Source: Pseudomonas sp. B33.4
GTDB taxonomy: Bacteria > Pseudomonadota > Gammaproteobacteria > Pseudomonadales > Pseudomonadaceae
NCBI RefSeq assembly: GCF_034555375.1
Contig: NZ_CP140706.1
Coordinates: forward strand, 48,501 to 112,500
Length of the DNA: 64,000 nt
Reading direction: 5' to 3'
Shown here piece after piece: positions 17,289 through 25,928 of the stretch. Within the stretch, counting starts at the first letter, position 1. Each line of letters opens with the position of its first letter. Position numbers and translations under genes: made by a program. The notes beneath the pieces were generated by a model. That model ran no database searches and was not told where the DNA came from. It worked only from the letters and a program-made list of their open reading frames with translations.

Positions 17289-18296
17289 GTGATCGAGTTT
17301 CAAAACGTCCACAAGACTTACCGCGTCGCCGGTAAGGATATCCCTGCGCTGCACCCGACCAGTCTCTCCATCGAGAACGGGCAGGTGTTCGGCCTGATCG
17401 GCCATTCCGGCGCGGGCAAAAGTACCCTGCTGCGCCTGATCAATCGCCTGGAAAACTCCAGTGGCGGCAAGATCATCGTCGACGGCGAAGAGGTCACCGC
17501 GCTGGACGCCAACGGCCTGCGCCGTTTCCGCCAGCAAGTTGGGATGATCTTCCAGCACTTCAACCTGCTCGCCTCCAAGACCGTGGCCGACAACGTGGCG
17601 TTGCCGCTGACCCTGGCCGGCGAACTGTCGGGCAGCGAGATCGACAAGCGTGTTGCCGAGTTGCTGGCGCGAGTCGGGCTGTCCGATCACGCCAAGAAGT
17701 ATCCGGCGCAGTTGTCTGGTGGCCAGAAGCAGCGCGTCGGCATCGCCCGCGCCCTGGCGACCAAGCCGAAGATTCTGCTGTGCGACGAGGCCACCAGCGC
17801 CCTCGACCCGCAGACCACCGCGTCGGTCCTGCAACTGCTGGCCGAGATCAACCGCGAACTGAAGCTGACCATCGTCCTCATCACCCACGAGATGGATGTG
17901 ATCCGTCGCGTCTGTGATCAAGTGGCGGTGATGGATGCCGGCGTGATCGTCGAGCAAGGTTCGGTGGCCGATGTGTTCCTGCATCCGAAGCACCCGACCA
18001 CCAAGCGTTTCGTCCAGGAAAGCGAGCAGATCGACGAAAGCGAGCAGCGTGATGACTTCGCTCACGTGCCGGGGCGCATCGTGCGTCTGACCTTCCAGGG
18101 CGAAGCGACTTACGCGCCGCTGCTCGGTACTGTCGCCCGGGAAACCGGTGTCGACTACAGCATCCTTGCCGGTCGCATTGACCGCATCAAAGACATTCCT
18201 TACGGGCAATTGACCCTCGCCGTCACCGGTGGCGACATGGAAGCGGCGTTCGCCCGCTTCACCGCCGCTGACGTTCACATGGAGGTATTGCGCTAA
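17289..18296 (+). CDS. metN: Methionine ABC transporter, ATP-binding protein
   Basis: 335 residues starting at GTG 17289. Walker [10 protein letters not shown], signature LSGGQKQRV, Walker [13 protein letters not shown], and switch His ITHEMD. The C-terminal ~90 residues after position 245 form the C2/NIL domain that binds methionine and gives trans-inhibition ([19 protein letters not shown]). It energises import of D/L-methionine through MetI. The stop overlaps the metI start by one base. The intergenic region upstream (17027-17288) holds the katE and metN promoters, with no recognised SAM riboswitch. Confidence 0.96.
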   Translation: MIEFQNVHKTYRVAGKDIPALHPTSLSIENGQVFGLIGHSGAGKSTLLRLINRLENSSGGKIIVDGEEVTALDANGLRRFRQQVGMIFQHFNLLASKTVADNVALPLTLAGELSGSEIDKRVAELLARVGLSDHAKKYPAQLSGGQKQRVGIARALATKPKILLCDEATSALDPQTTASVLQLLAEINRELKLTIVLITHEMDVIRRVCDQVAVMDAGVIVEQGSVADVFLHPKHPTTKRFVQESEQIDESEQRDDFAHVPGRIVRLTFQGEATYAPLLGTVARETGVDYSILAGRIDRIKDIPYGQLTLAVTGGDMEAAFARFTAADVHMEVLR

Positions 18297-18970
18297 TGGA
18301 AGACCTGATCAGTTTCTTCACCAACATCGACTGGTACGAAATCTGGCTGGCCACCGGCGACACGATGCTGATGCTCGGCGGTTCGCTGCTGTTCACCGTG
18401 TTGCTCGGCCTGCCGCTGGGCGTGTTGCTGTTCCTCTGCAGCCCGCGTCAGTTGCTGGAAAACCGTGGCCTCTACGCGTTCATGTCGCTGGCGGTGAACA
18501 TCCTGCGTTCGCTGCCGTTCATTATTCTGTTGATCGTGATGATCCCGTTCACCGTGCTGATCACCGGCACGTCGCTGGGCGTGGCCGGTGCGATCCCGCC
18601 GTTGGTGGTGGGTGCTACACCGTTCTTCGCGCGTCTGGTGGAAACCGCGCTGCGTGAAGTCGATCGCGGCATCATCGAAGCGACCCAGTCGATGGGCGCG
18701 ACCACGCGGCAGATCATCATGAACGCCTTGCTGCCGGAAGCCCGCCCGGGCATCTTTGCGGCGATTACGGTGACGGCGATTACACTGGTGTCCTACACGG
18801 CGATGGCCGGTGTGGTCGGCGCCGGTGGTCTGGGTGATCTGGCGATCCGTTTCGGCTATCAGCGTTTCCAGACTGACGTGATGATCGTCACCGTGGTGTT
18901 GCTGCTGATTCTGGTGCAAGTGCTGCAGATGGTCGGTGATCGACTGGTCGTGCATTTCTCGCGCAAATAA
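18296..18970 (+). CDS. metI: Methionine ABC transporter, permease
   Basis: 224 residues with five or six membrane segments and the EAA permease loop (EVDRGIIEATQSMGATT) that docks on MetN. It forms the inner-membrane path for methionine as a homodimer with two MetN. It is translationally coupled to metN and followed by metQ after 78 bases. Confidence 0.96.
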   Translation: MEDLISFFTNIDWYEIWLATGDTMLMLGGSLLFTVLLGLPLGVLLFLCSPRQLLENRGLYAFMSLAVNILRSLPFIILLIVMIPFTVLITGTSLGVAGAIPPLVVGATPFFARLVETALREVDRGIIEATQSMGATTRQIIMNALLPEARPGIFAAITVTAITLVSYTAMAGVVGAGGLGDLAIRFGYQRFQTDVMIVTVVLLLILVQVLQMVGDRLVVHFSRK

Positions 18971-19048
18971 CCGGTTTTTGTAATCAAGAGATGAGCCGGC
19001 CATTCGCTGGCAGGCGCCAGACGGGCGCTTTGAAAAGGAGTTAGCTGA

Positions 19049-19819
19049 ATGAAAAAACTGATCGCTGCTTTCGCTGCCGTTGCAGCATTCTCGGCCCACG
19101 CCGAAACCCTGACCGTGGCCGCCACTCCGGTGCCGCACGCAGAAATCCTCGAGTTCGTGAAGCCGGCGCTGGCCAAAGAAGGCGTGGAGCTGAAGGTCAA
19201 GGTCTTCACCGACTACATTCAGCCGAACGTACAGGTCGCGGAAAAGCGTCTGGACGCCAACTTCTTCCAGCACCAGCCGTACCTCGATGAGTTCAACAAG
19301 GCCAAGGGCACCAACCTGGTCGCTGTGACCGGTGTGCACCTGGAGCCGCTGGGCGCTTACTCGAGCAAGCTCAAGGATCTGAAAGACCTGCCAAGCGGCG
19401 CCAACGTAGTGATCCCGAACGACGCCACCAACGGCGGCCGTGCGCTGTTGCTGCTGGCCAAGGCGGGCGTGATCACGCTGAAGGATCCGACCAACATCCT
19501 GTCGACCGTCAAAGACATCGCGACAAATCCGAAAGACCTGAAAATCCGTGAACTGGAAGCCGCGACCATCCCGCGCGTGCTGACTCAGGTCGATCTGGCG
19601 CTGATCAACACCAACTACGCGCTGGAAGCCAAGCTCGATCCGTCCAAGGATGCGCTGGTGATCGAAGGCAACGATTCGCCGTACGTGAACATCCTTGTGT
19701 CCCGCGCGGACAACAAGGACAGCGATGCGATGCAGAAACTGGCTGCAGCCCTGCACAGCCCGGAAGTGAAGAAGTTCATTACCGAGAAGTACAAAGGCGC
19801 GGTATTGCCAGCGTTCTGA
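19049..19819 (+). CDS. metQ: Methionine-binding periplasmic protein (NlpA family)
   Basis: 256 residues with a signal peptide (MKKLIAAFAAVAAFSAHAET). NlpA-family landmarks are ATPVPHAEILEFVKP, NFFQHQPYLDEFN, IPNDATNGGRALLLL and INTNYALEA. There is no lipobox Cys, so it is a soluble periplasmic binder rather than a lipoprotein. An AAGGAG Shine-Dalgarno lies 9 bases upstream. A strong terminator follows the gene at 19838. Confidence 0.95.
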   Translation: MKKLIAAFAAVAAFSAHAETLTVAATPVPHAEILEFVKPALAKEGVELKVKVFTDYIQPNVQVAEKRLDANFFQHQPYLDEFNKAKGTNLVAVTGVHLEPLGAYSSKLKDLKDLPSGANVVIPNDATNGGRALLLLAKAGVITLKDPTNILSTVKDIATNPKDLKIRELEAATIPRVLTQVDLALINTNYALEAKLDPSKDALVIEGNDSPYVNILVSRADNKDSDAMQKLAAALHSPEVKKFITEKYKGAVLPAF

Positions 19820-19837
19820 TTCAGGAATGCTGCAACG

Positions 19838-19868
19838 AAAAGGGGACGCCATGCGCGTCCCCTTTTTT
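19838..19868 (+). terminator. Terminator of metNIQ
   Basis: AAAAGGGGACGC pairs with GCGTCCCCTTTT around a 5-base loop and ends in six Ts. Confidence 0.9.
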
Positions 19869-19904
19869 GTGTCTGGTGTTTGGCTTTGGACCTGCTGTGA
19901 AGCT

Positions 19905-20127
19905 TCCCCTCACCCCAGCCCTCTCCCAGAGGGAGAGGGGGCCGACCGAGGTGTCTTGCGTTCTACATCGACCTGAAAGAACCAGTCGATTATGGATTCG
20001 GCACAGCACATCGATCTGAACGATCTTGGCGATTATGGATTCAAAGCAGGACGTTCAATTCGGTGTGGCTCCCCAATATCCCACAACCAGTCCCCTCTCC
20101 CTCCGGGAGAGGGCTAGGGTGAGGGGC
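19905..20127. repeat. Element with inverted pyrimidine-rich arms, copy 1
   Basis: The left arm (CCCCTCACCCCAGCCCTCTCCC, 19907-19928) is matched inversely by GGGAGAGGGCTAGGGTGAGGGG ending near 20127, with a ~150-base interior. A second copy with a related interior lies at 46896-47057. It fills the 325-base gap between metQ and the Sco gene. No coding potential is seen. Confidence 0.8.
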
Positions 20128-20144
20128 TTTTCGCTCTTCAGCTT

Positions 20145-20780
20145 TTATTTGCGGTTAAGCATGACCGGCAGCTGCGCAACCAGTTTGGCATTATTCAACG
20201 GCGCCCGAATAAACCCCCGCTGCGTCCCGTCCGGCCCGATCACCGCCAGATTGCCGCTATGGTCAACGGTGTAATTCGGCTTGCTCGTATCCGCCGGAAT
20301 AAACGGAATACTCACCGCATTCGCGACCTTCTGCAGCTCTTCAATCGAGGTCGGCGTCAGGCCAACAAACTGCGGATCAAAGTAGCCCAGATACTGCTTC
20401 AACTGCTTGGGGTTATCGCGGTTCGGGTCAACGCTGACCAGCACGATCTGCAACTTGTCCACAGCGTCCTTGGGCAACTCGCTCTTGATCTGCCGCAGCT
20501 GCGCCAGCGTGGTCGGGCAGATGTCCGGGCAGAAGGTGTAGCCGAAAAACAGCAGGCTCCACTTACCTTTGAGCTCGTTGATCGCCACCGGTTTGCCGTC
20601 CTGATCAGTCATCGTCACGTCCGGCAGATTGCGGCTCTGCGGCAGCAGAATAATGCCGGCGTCGATCAGCGCAGTCGGGTCGCCCTGGCCCTTGCCGCTC
20701 AGCACTTTGTTGACGGTCAGGCCGAGGATCAGCGCGATCACGGCGACGAGGATGAAGACGGTTTTCTGGGTTCGAGTCAT
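20145..20780 (-). CDS. SCO1/SenC copper chaperone for cytochrome oxidase
   Basis: 211 residues from the ATG at 20780 (MTRTQKTVF). The frame is open further upstream, but that part is antisense-like run-on inside the heme O synthase gene. One N-terminal membrane anchor (residues 8-25) is followed by a thioredoxin-like domain with the copper-binding CPDIC (Cys84, Cys88) and the conserved His in YTVDHSG. Sco proteins deliver or reduce the CuA site of oxidase subunit II, which lies 7 kb upstream in the same cluster. The start overlaps the stop of the ctaB gene by 4 bases. Confidence 0.94.
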   Translation of the reverse strand: MTRTQKTVFILVAVIALILGLTVNKVLSGKGQGDPTALIDAGIILLPQSRNLPDVTMTDQDGKPVAINELKGKWSLLFFGYTFCPDICPTTLAQLRQIKSELPKDAVDKLQIVLVSVDPNRDNPKQLKQYLGYFDPQFVGLTPTSIEELQKVANAVSIPFIPADTSKPNYTVDHSGNLAVIGPDGTQRGFIRAPLNNAKLVAQLPVMLNRK

Positions 20781-21676
20781 AGGTTCAACAGTAAGTAGTG
20801 GTCTACGAGCAGGGCGATGAACAGCAGAAACAAGTACCAAATAGAGTACTTGAAGGTGTTGATCGCCGCGTGCGGCCGAGTGCCACGGTACAGCACCACG
20901 GCCCATTGCAGAAACCTTGCGCCGAGCGCGAGCGCGCAAATCAGGTAGAGCACGCCGCTCATGTGGATCACGTACGGCAGCAGACTCACCGCCAGCAGCG
21001 CGAAGGTGTAGAGCAGAATGTGCACCTTGGTGTAGTGCTCGCCGTGGGTGACCGGCAGCATCGGGATGTCGGCCTTGGCGTATTCCTCTTTGCGATGGAT
21101 CGCCAGCGCCCAGAAGTGCGGCGGCGTCCAGGCGAAGATGATCAGCACCAGCAGCAACGGTTCGGCGCTGACGTGGCCGGTTGCAGCCGTCCAGCCCAGC
21201 AGCGGTGGTGCGGCGCCGGCGAGGCCACCGATGACGATGTTCTGCGGCGTCGCGCGTTTGAGGAAACCGGTGTAGATCACCGCGTAACCAAGCAGCGAGG
21301 CCAAGGTCAGCCAAGCGGTCAGCGGATTGGTGAAGGTCAGCAACAAGGCCTGACCAAGCAACGCCAGCACCAGAGCAAAGGTCAGCGCTGCCGCCGGTGA
21401 AACCCGGCCTTCTGCTAACGGCCGTTTATGCGTGCGCGCCATCACCGCATCGATGCGCCGGTCGACCACATGATTGACCGCCGCCGCGCCGCCGGCACAC
21501 AACGCAATCCCCAGATTGCCAAACACCAGCACCGTCCACGGCACCCCGGCGCGGGTCGCGAGGAACATGCCGACCAGCGAGGTGATCAGCATCAGCACCA
21601 CGACTTTCGGTTTGGTCAGCTCCAGATAATCACGCCAGATCGCCTGATGCGGGCGCTCGCCAATCAGAATCGCCAC
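20777..21676 (-). CDS. ctaB: Protoheme IX farnesyltransferase (heme O synthase)
   Basis: 299 residues, UbiA prenyltransferase family with about eight to nine membrane segments. The first Asp-rich prenyl-diphosphate site reads [20 protein letters not shown] and the second loop contains [16 protein letters not shown]. It attaches a farnesyl chain to heme b to give heme O, which CtaA then oxidises to heme A for the aa3 oxidase. It overlaps ctaA by 13 bases and the Sco gene by 4. Confidence 0.95.
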   Translation of the reverse strand: MAILIGERPHQAIWRDYLELTKPKVVVLMLITSLVGMFLATRAGVPWTVLVFGNLGIALCAGGAAAVNHVVDRRIDAVMARTHKRPLAEGRVSPAAALTFALVLALLGQALLLTFTNPLTAWLTLASLLGYAVIYTGFLKRATPQNIVIGGLAGAAPPLLGWTAATGHVSAEPLLLVLIIFAWTPPHFWALAIHRKEEYAKADIPMLPVTHGEHYTKVHILLYTFALLAVSLLPYVIHMSGVLYLICALALGARFLQWAVVLYRGTRPHAAINTFKYSIWYLFLLFIALLVDHYLLLNL

Positions 21677-22743
21677 GGCGTTTCTCCTTTTATGGTGATG
21701 GGCGCGGCCGCGTGTTTGCGCGGGCTAAGGCGCCAGCGCGCCAGCACCGGTTGTTTAACCCGAACCAGACTGGTGCGCGCGTGATAGTTGACCAGCACCA
21801 TCGTCAGCAACAGCGCCGCACCACCAGCGTTATGCGCGACCGCCACCGGCAATGGCAGATGGAACAGCACGTTGCTGATACCGAGGGTGATCTGTGCGGC
21901 GAGGGCGACCAACACCAGACCGGCCAGGCGGGTCATGCCGACCACTTTCAATTGCCAGGCCAGGCCGAGCAAAACCAAGGTCACCAGCAAAGCGCCGATC
22001 CGGTGGGTCAGGTGAATCGCCGTGCGCGCATCACTGTCGAGTTGCCCGCCGAGATAATTCGGGCCGATGTGCTGAGTCAGGTGAAAACCGTTGGCGAAAT
22101 CTGCCGCTGGCAACCATTGCCCATGACAGGTCGGGAAGTCGATGCAGGCCACCGCCGCGTAATTGGAACTGACCCAGCCACCCAGCGCGATCTGGCCAAT
22201 CACCAACAATAGCCCCGCCGTCGCCCAATATTGCAAACGCTTGGGCACCGTCAGCGCTGGCAGTACGCCGGATAATCGCAACGTCAGCAAAAACAGCAGG
22301 CTCAACGTGGCAAACCCGCCGAGCAAATGCCCGGTGACCACTTGCGGCCAAAGCTTCAGCGTCACCGTCCACATGCCGAACGCCGCTTGCGCAAACACCA
22401 CCGCCAGCAGGAACAGCGGCAGCTTCAACGGCTGCCCCGGATGACGACGATTGACCCAGGCACGCCCGGCGAGAATCGAAATCAGCAGGCCGAGGGTGCC
22501 GGCGAAGTAGCGATGGATCATCTCGTTCCAGCCCTTGTGCGCCTCGACCGGCGAGTCGGGGTAATGCAGTTCGGCATGGGCCAGTTGGGCTTCGCTTTTC
22601 GGCACGCTGATAAAACCGTAGCAGCCCGGCCAGTCCGGGCAGCCGAGGCCGGCGTGGGTCAGGCGCGTATAGGCGCCGAGCAGCACCACAATCAGTGCCA
22701 GCAGGGTGGCAAACAGCGCGAGGCGAAATCCAGGTTTGGCCAT
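21664..22743 (-). CDS. ctaA: Heme A synthase
   Basis: 359 residues with eight membrane segments and the COX15/CtaA signature: [22 protein letters not shown] at the N-terminus (Cys pair), [19 protein letters not shown], and [12 protein letters not shown] (heme-ligand histidines). It oxidises the methyl group of heme O to a formyl group. The N-terminal GCPDWPGC holds the conserved cysteines. It overlaps the ctaB start by 13 bases. Confidence 0.95.
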   Translation of the reverse strand: MAKPGFRLALFATLLALIVVLLGAYTRLTHAGLGCPDWPGCYGFISVPKSEAQLAHAELHYPDSPVEAHKGWNEMIHRYFAGTLGLLISILAGRAWVNRRHPGQPLKLPLFLLAVVFAQAAFGMWTVTLKLWPQVVTGHLLGGFATLSLLFLLTLRLSGVLPALTVPKRLQYWATAGLLLVIGQIALGGWVSSNYAAVACIDFPTCHGQWLPAADFANGFHLTQHIGPNYLGGQLDSDARTAIHLTHRIGALLVTLVLLGLAWQLKVVGMTRLAGLVLVALAAQITLGISNVLFHLPLPVAVAHNAGGAALLLTMVLVNYHARTSLVRVKQPVLARWRLSPRKHAAAPITIKGETPWRF

Positions 22744-22753
22744 GACGATGCCC

Positions 22754-23347
22754 TTATCCGATGTTCGACAGTTTCAGCAGGTGACGCAGGTCGTTGAGCA
22801 GATCCTTGCCTTTCACATTCGGCTCGTAACGCAGCACGAGATTGCCGTGCGGGTCGATGATCCACAGTTGCGGCGTGGCTTTGTCGCCAGTCATTTTGCT
22901 GAACACGCCAGCATCCAGCGGATAGCGTTGCAGTTGCGGATATTCACGGCTCAGCTTGGCCTCGTAATCGGCGCTCAGCGGTTGCGCAGCGGCGAGGGCG
23001 TGGCTGGCGCGGCCGGCGTCACGACCGAGGCCGATCTGGATCTGCCGCGCCAGATACACCAGTTGCTGGCAATCCACCGCGCAATCCTTCGGCGCGGTGA
23101 CCAGCATCTGCCAGCGATCCTCGTCGGCCTGCACGCCGAGGTCGGCACGGGTCTGGCCGTTGCCGATCAGTTCGCCGTGATAGCTGCGACCCTCCGGCAC
23201 CCAGAACTGCAATTTGTACATGCCGGTGGCGAGCACCATCGGGCCGATCACGCCAAGCAGTATCAACAGCAATTGAATGCGCCCGCGACGGCGGGTAGCG
23301 GCAGGTTTCGCCTCAGACATGCTGGGTGGATTCATGGCCGTTCCCAT
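22754..23347 (-). CDS. Membrane-anchored protein of the cytochrome oxidase cluster, unknown function
   Basis: 197 residues from the ATG at 23347, preceded by AGGAG at seven bases. The open frame continues upstream into the SURF1 gene but has no RBS. One membrane segment (about residues 26-46, IQLLLILLGVIGPMVLATGMY) precedes a soluble domain with a Cys pair (CAVDC) and the C-terminal TPQLWIIDPHGNLVLRY, which resembles the Sco/thioredoxin fold. The homologous gene is found at this place in P. aeruginosa. A role in oxidase assembly is inferred from context only. It overlaps the 3' end of SURF1 by 35 bases. Confidence 0.8.
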   Translation of the reverse strand: MGTAMNPPSMSEAKPAATRRRGRIQLLLILLGVIGPMVLATGMYKLQFWVPEGRSYHGELIGNGQTRADLGVQADEDRWQMLVTAPKDCAVDCQQLVYLARQIQIGLGRDAGRASHALAAAQPLSADYEAKLSREYPQLQRYPLDAGVFSKMTGDKATPQLWIIDPHGNLVLRYEPNVKGKDLLNDLRHLLKLSNIG

Positions 23348-24053
23348 GGTGTTTCTCCTTTGCGTTGTGCAAGCCCAAATAGACGTAGAGGCCGAGCAGG
23401 GCGGTGGCCATTGCGAACCACTGCACGGCGTAACCGAGGTGTTTTTCCGGGCCCATGGCAACCACCGGCCAATCGGCCTCGTAGCTGGCCGGGCCGGGTT
23501 CGGCGCGTAATTCGTAGGCGAAGCCGTCACGATCGAGGGTTTTCCACAGCTTGGCCGGCTCGACGGCGGTGATGGTTTGCGGCCAGGTGCTGCTGACCGG
23601 ATCGGCGTGCAACTGGAAGGTCGCGCCGGGGGCGACGTAGACCCAGGCGTCGACATTGAATGCCTCAGTGGGCGTGGTGAATTGCGGCGGCACGCGGCGA
23701 TCCGGCCACGGTAACCAGCCGCGATTGACCAGCAGCCATTGGCCGGTGCGTTGATCCTGAAACGGTTGCAGCAGCTCGACGCCGACCTTGCCGTTACGCT
23801 GACGGTTATCCAGCAGCAAACTGTGCGCGGCATCGAACTGGCCGTGCAAATGCACGCGGCGATAAGCCGGATCGGCGCTATTCAGCAGTTCGCTGCTTGC
23901 CATCGGTTCGGCCGCGCGGCGTTCGGCGTAACTCGCGAGCAGGGCGGTTTTCTCGGCGCCCCGGCTCAGTTGCCAGAAGCCCAGCGACACCAGCAAGGGC
24001 AGCAACAACGCCACCACCACGGTCGGTATCACGCCCGGACGAAAACGCTTCAT
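23313..24053 (-). CDS. SURF1 family cytochrome oxidase assembly protein
   Basis: 246 residues with an N-terminal and a C-terminal membrane segment (residues 8-27 and about 212-232) and the SURF1 signatures LGFWQLSRGAEK and LLVNRGWLPW between them. SURF1 helps place heme a in oxidase subunit I. It is transcribed leftward with the ctaA/ctaB/Sco genes and is separated from subunit III by a small gene on the other strand. Confidence 0.92.
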   Translation of the reverse strand: MKRFRPGVIPTVVVALLLPLLVSLGFWQLSRGAEKTALLASYAERRAAEPMASSELLNSADPAYRRVHLHGQFDAAHSLLLDNRQRNGKVGVELLQPFQDQRTGQWLLVNRGWLPWPDRRVPPQFTTPTEAFNVDAWVYVAPGATFQLHADPVSSTWPQTITAVEPAKLWKTLDRDGFAYELRAEPGPASYEADWPVVAMGPEKHLGYAVQWFAMATALLGLYVYLGLHNAKEKHHGNGHESTQHV

Positions 24054-24124
24054 GGCTGCGCCACAAAGTCAGTCGTTGCGATCGCTATACTCAACTGCAT
24101 CGCCTGTCCCCCGGAGTTCTTCCC

Positions 24125-24328
24125 ATGCTCAAAACAGCGATCGTCCTGATGCTGATTGCCACGGTGATCAGCCTGTTCAGCGGCCTGTTTTTCCTGGTCA
24201 AGGACGACAGCAGTTCCAATCGCCTGGTCATCGCCTTGAGTGTTCGGGTGGCATTGGCCGCCGCCACTGTCGGCTTGATCGCCTGGGGTTTCTACAGCGG
24301 CCAATTGGTGTCGCATGCACCTTGGTAG
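24125..24328 (+). CDS. Twin-transmembrane small protein (DUF2909-like)
   Basis: 67 residues from the ATG at 24125. There are two hydrophobic helices (4-24 and about 38-60) joined by a charged loop KDDSSSNR. It is encoded on the opposite strand inside the oxidase cluster, divergent from SURF1 and ending nine bases before the stop of subunit III. The same small gene sits in the P. aeruginosa cluster. Membrane location is clear; the function is unknown, though a role in oxidase assembly is possible. Confidence 0.85.
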   Translation: MLKTAIVLMLIATVISLFSGLFFLVKDDSSSNRLVIALSVRVALAAATVGLIAWGFYSGQLVSHAPW

Positions 24329-24337
24329 CTCTGGTCC

Positions 24338-25225
24338 TCAGAGCACGTAAACGAAGATAAACAGGCCGATCCAGACCACGTCGACGAAGTGCCAATACCA
24401 GCTAGCCGCTTCGAAGCCGAACTGGTGCTCGTTGTCGAAGTGGCCCTTCATGATGCGCATCAGCATCACAAACAGAATGATCGTGCCGATGGTCACGTGG
24501 GCACCGTGGAACCCGGTGAGCATGAAGAACGTTGCGCCATAAATGCCCGAACCGAGGGTCAGCCCCAGTTCGTGGTAGGCGTGCATGTATTCCTCGGCCT
24601 GGAAACCGAGAAACGCGCAGCCGAGCAGCACGGTGATCGCCAGCCAGATTTTCAGCGCGCCGCGATGGCCTTTCTTCAAGGCATGGTGGGCGATGGTAAT
24701 GGTCACGCTGGAGCTGACCAGCAGGATCGTGTTGATCAGCGGCAGGCCCCAGGGGCTGATGACTTCTTTCGGCGGCGGGAACAGTTTCGGATCCGGCGTG
24801 TGCAGCAGCGGCCAGGTGAACTGGAAGTTCGGCCAGAGCATGTGCGCGATGCCTTTGGTGCCTTCCCCGCCGAGCGCCGGGCCGGAGACGTGTCGCACGT
24901 AAAACAGCGCGCCGAAGAAGGCGACGAAGAACATCACCTCGGAGAAGATGAACCAACTCATGCCCCAGCGAAACGAGCGATCCAGCTGCGCGCTGTAAAG
25001 CCCCGCGCGGCTTTCCTTGATCACCGTACCGAACCAGCCGAACAGCATGTACGCCAGCAACAGGCCACCGACGAAAAAGATGTACGGGCCGTGGGATTCC
25101 GGGCGCGCCGCCTTCAGATCGTTGAACCAGACAGCGAGGCCGTACACAGTAATGGCCATGCCGAAAGTGGCAATGATCGGCCATTTGCTCTGGGCCGGAA
25201 CGAAATAGTGCTCATGAGTTGCCAT
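24338..25225 (-). CDS. ctaE: Cytochrome c oxidase subunit III
   Basis: 295 residues with seven membrane helices. Characteristic segments are MFFVAFFGALFYVRH near residue 100, a helix ending SSSVTITIAHHALKKG, FQAEEYMHAY, GFHGAHVTIG, and a final FEAASWYWHFVDVVWIGLF. It stabilises subunit I of the aa3 oxidase and may help proton uptake. It is preceded by ctaG after 25 bases and lies in the usual ctaC-ctaD-ctaG-ctaE order. Confidence 0.96.
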   Translation of the reverse strand: MATHEHYFVPAQSKWPIIATFGMAITVYGLAVWFNDLKAARPESHGPYIFFVGGLLLAYMLFGWFGTVIKESRAGLYSAQLDRSFRWGMSWFIFSEVMFFVAFFGALFYVRHVSGPALGGEGTKGIAHMLWPNFQFTWPLLHTPDPKLFPPPKEVISPWGLPLINTILLVSSSVTITIAHHALKKGHRGALKIWLAITVLLGCAFLGFQAEEYMHAYHELGLTLGSGIYGATFFMLTGFHGAHVTIGTIILFVMLMRIMKGHFDNEHQFGFEAASWYWHFVDVVWIGLFIFVYVL

Positions 25226-25250
25226 TTATTGTTCTCCTTATCGGGCACGC

Positions 25251-25802
25251 TCAACCGCCAGTGTTTACAGCCACCGGCGGATGTCGGGCGGTGATATCGA
25301 ACAGCGTGTAGGACAGCGTCAGGTGCTTCACATCCTTGGGCATGTCGCGGTCAACAATGAAGCGCACCGGCATCTCGATCTGCTGACCGGGCTGCAGCAC
25401 CTGCTGGGTAAAGCAAAAGCATTCGGTCTTGTGGAAATACGCCGCTGCATTGCTCGGCGCGATGCTTGGCACGGCTTGCGCACTCATCGGTTTGTCGGTG
25501 GGGTTGCGCGCGATGAAAATCATCTCGTTGACCGCGCCGGGGTTGGCGGTGAGTTCGTCGTGCTTGGGGTAGAAGTCCCAAGGCATGTCAGCGGTGTTGG
25601 TCGACAGAAACTGCACGCGCACCTGGCGCGAAGTGTCGACCACCTGCTCACCCTCGTACTGCCCACCGGTCTTGCCATTGATGCCGAAGGCTTTGCACAT
25701 CACGTCGTAGATCGGCACCAGGGCAAAGCCGAAGACAAACATCGCCACCACTACACCGAGGAGGCGGGTGACGAGTTTTTTCATCGAGATCGAGTCAGCC
25801 AT
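25251..25802 (-). CDS. ctaG: Cytochrome c oxidase assembly protein CtaG/Cox11
   Basis: 183 residues with one N-terminal membrane anchor (residues 10-28) and the Cox11 copper motif CFCFTQQ near residue 134, plus FYPKHDELTANPG and MPVRFIVDRDMP. It delivers copper to the CuB site in subunit I. An inverted REP pair separates it from ctaD, so the operon is interrupted by a hairpin at this point. Confidence 0.94.
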   Translation of the reverse strand: MADSISMKKLVTRLLGVVVAMFVFGFALVPIYDVMCKAFGINGKTGGQYEGEQVVDTSRQVRVQFLSTNTADMPWDFYPKHDELTANPGAVNEMIFIARNPTDKPMSAQAVPSIAPSNAAAYFHKTECFCFTQQVLQPGQQIEMPVRFIVDRDMPKDVKHLTLSYTLFDITARHPPVAVNTGG

Positions 25803-25825
25803 GGTTCATGCCTCGCTCCAGATCC

Positions 25826-25918
25826 CTTGTGGGAGCGAGCCTGCTCGCGAAGCAGACAACTCGGTGCATCAGATGAACCGCGTCATCGTTCTTCGCGAGC
25901 AGGCTCGCTCCCACAGGG
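25826..25918. repeat. Inverted REP pair between ctaD and ctaG
   Basis: Arms CTTGTGGGAGCGAGCCTGCT.. (25826-25852) and its reverse complement (25891-25918) are separated by about 38 bases. Same family as the copies at 42615 and 45110. It can form a large hairpin in the ctaC-ctaD-ctaG-ctaE transcript. Confidence 0.9.
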
Positions 25919-25928
25919 AGATCTCTGT

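Noticed and set aside
18293..19852. 519-codon minus-strand ORF opposite metI/metQ
   Set aside because: Spans two real genes plus their gap on the other strand, with a His/Gln-rich unnatural composition.
20781..21314. Upstream extension of the Sco gene to 389 codons
   Set aside because: The extra part overlaps the ctaB gene in another frame; the ATG at 20780 sits in a 4-base overlap with the ctaB stop and begins a normal membrane anchor.
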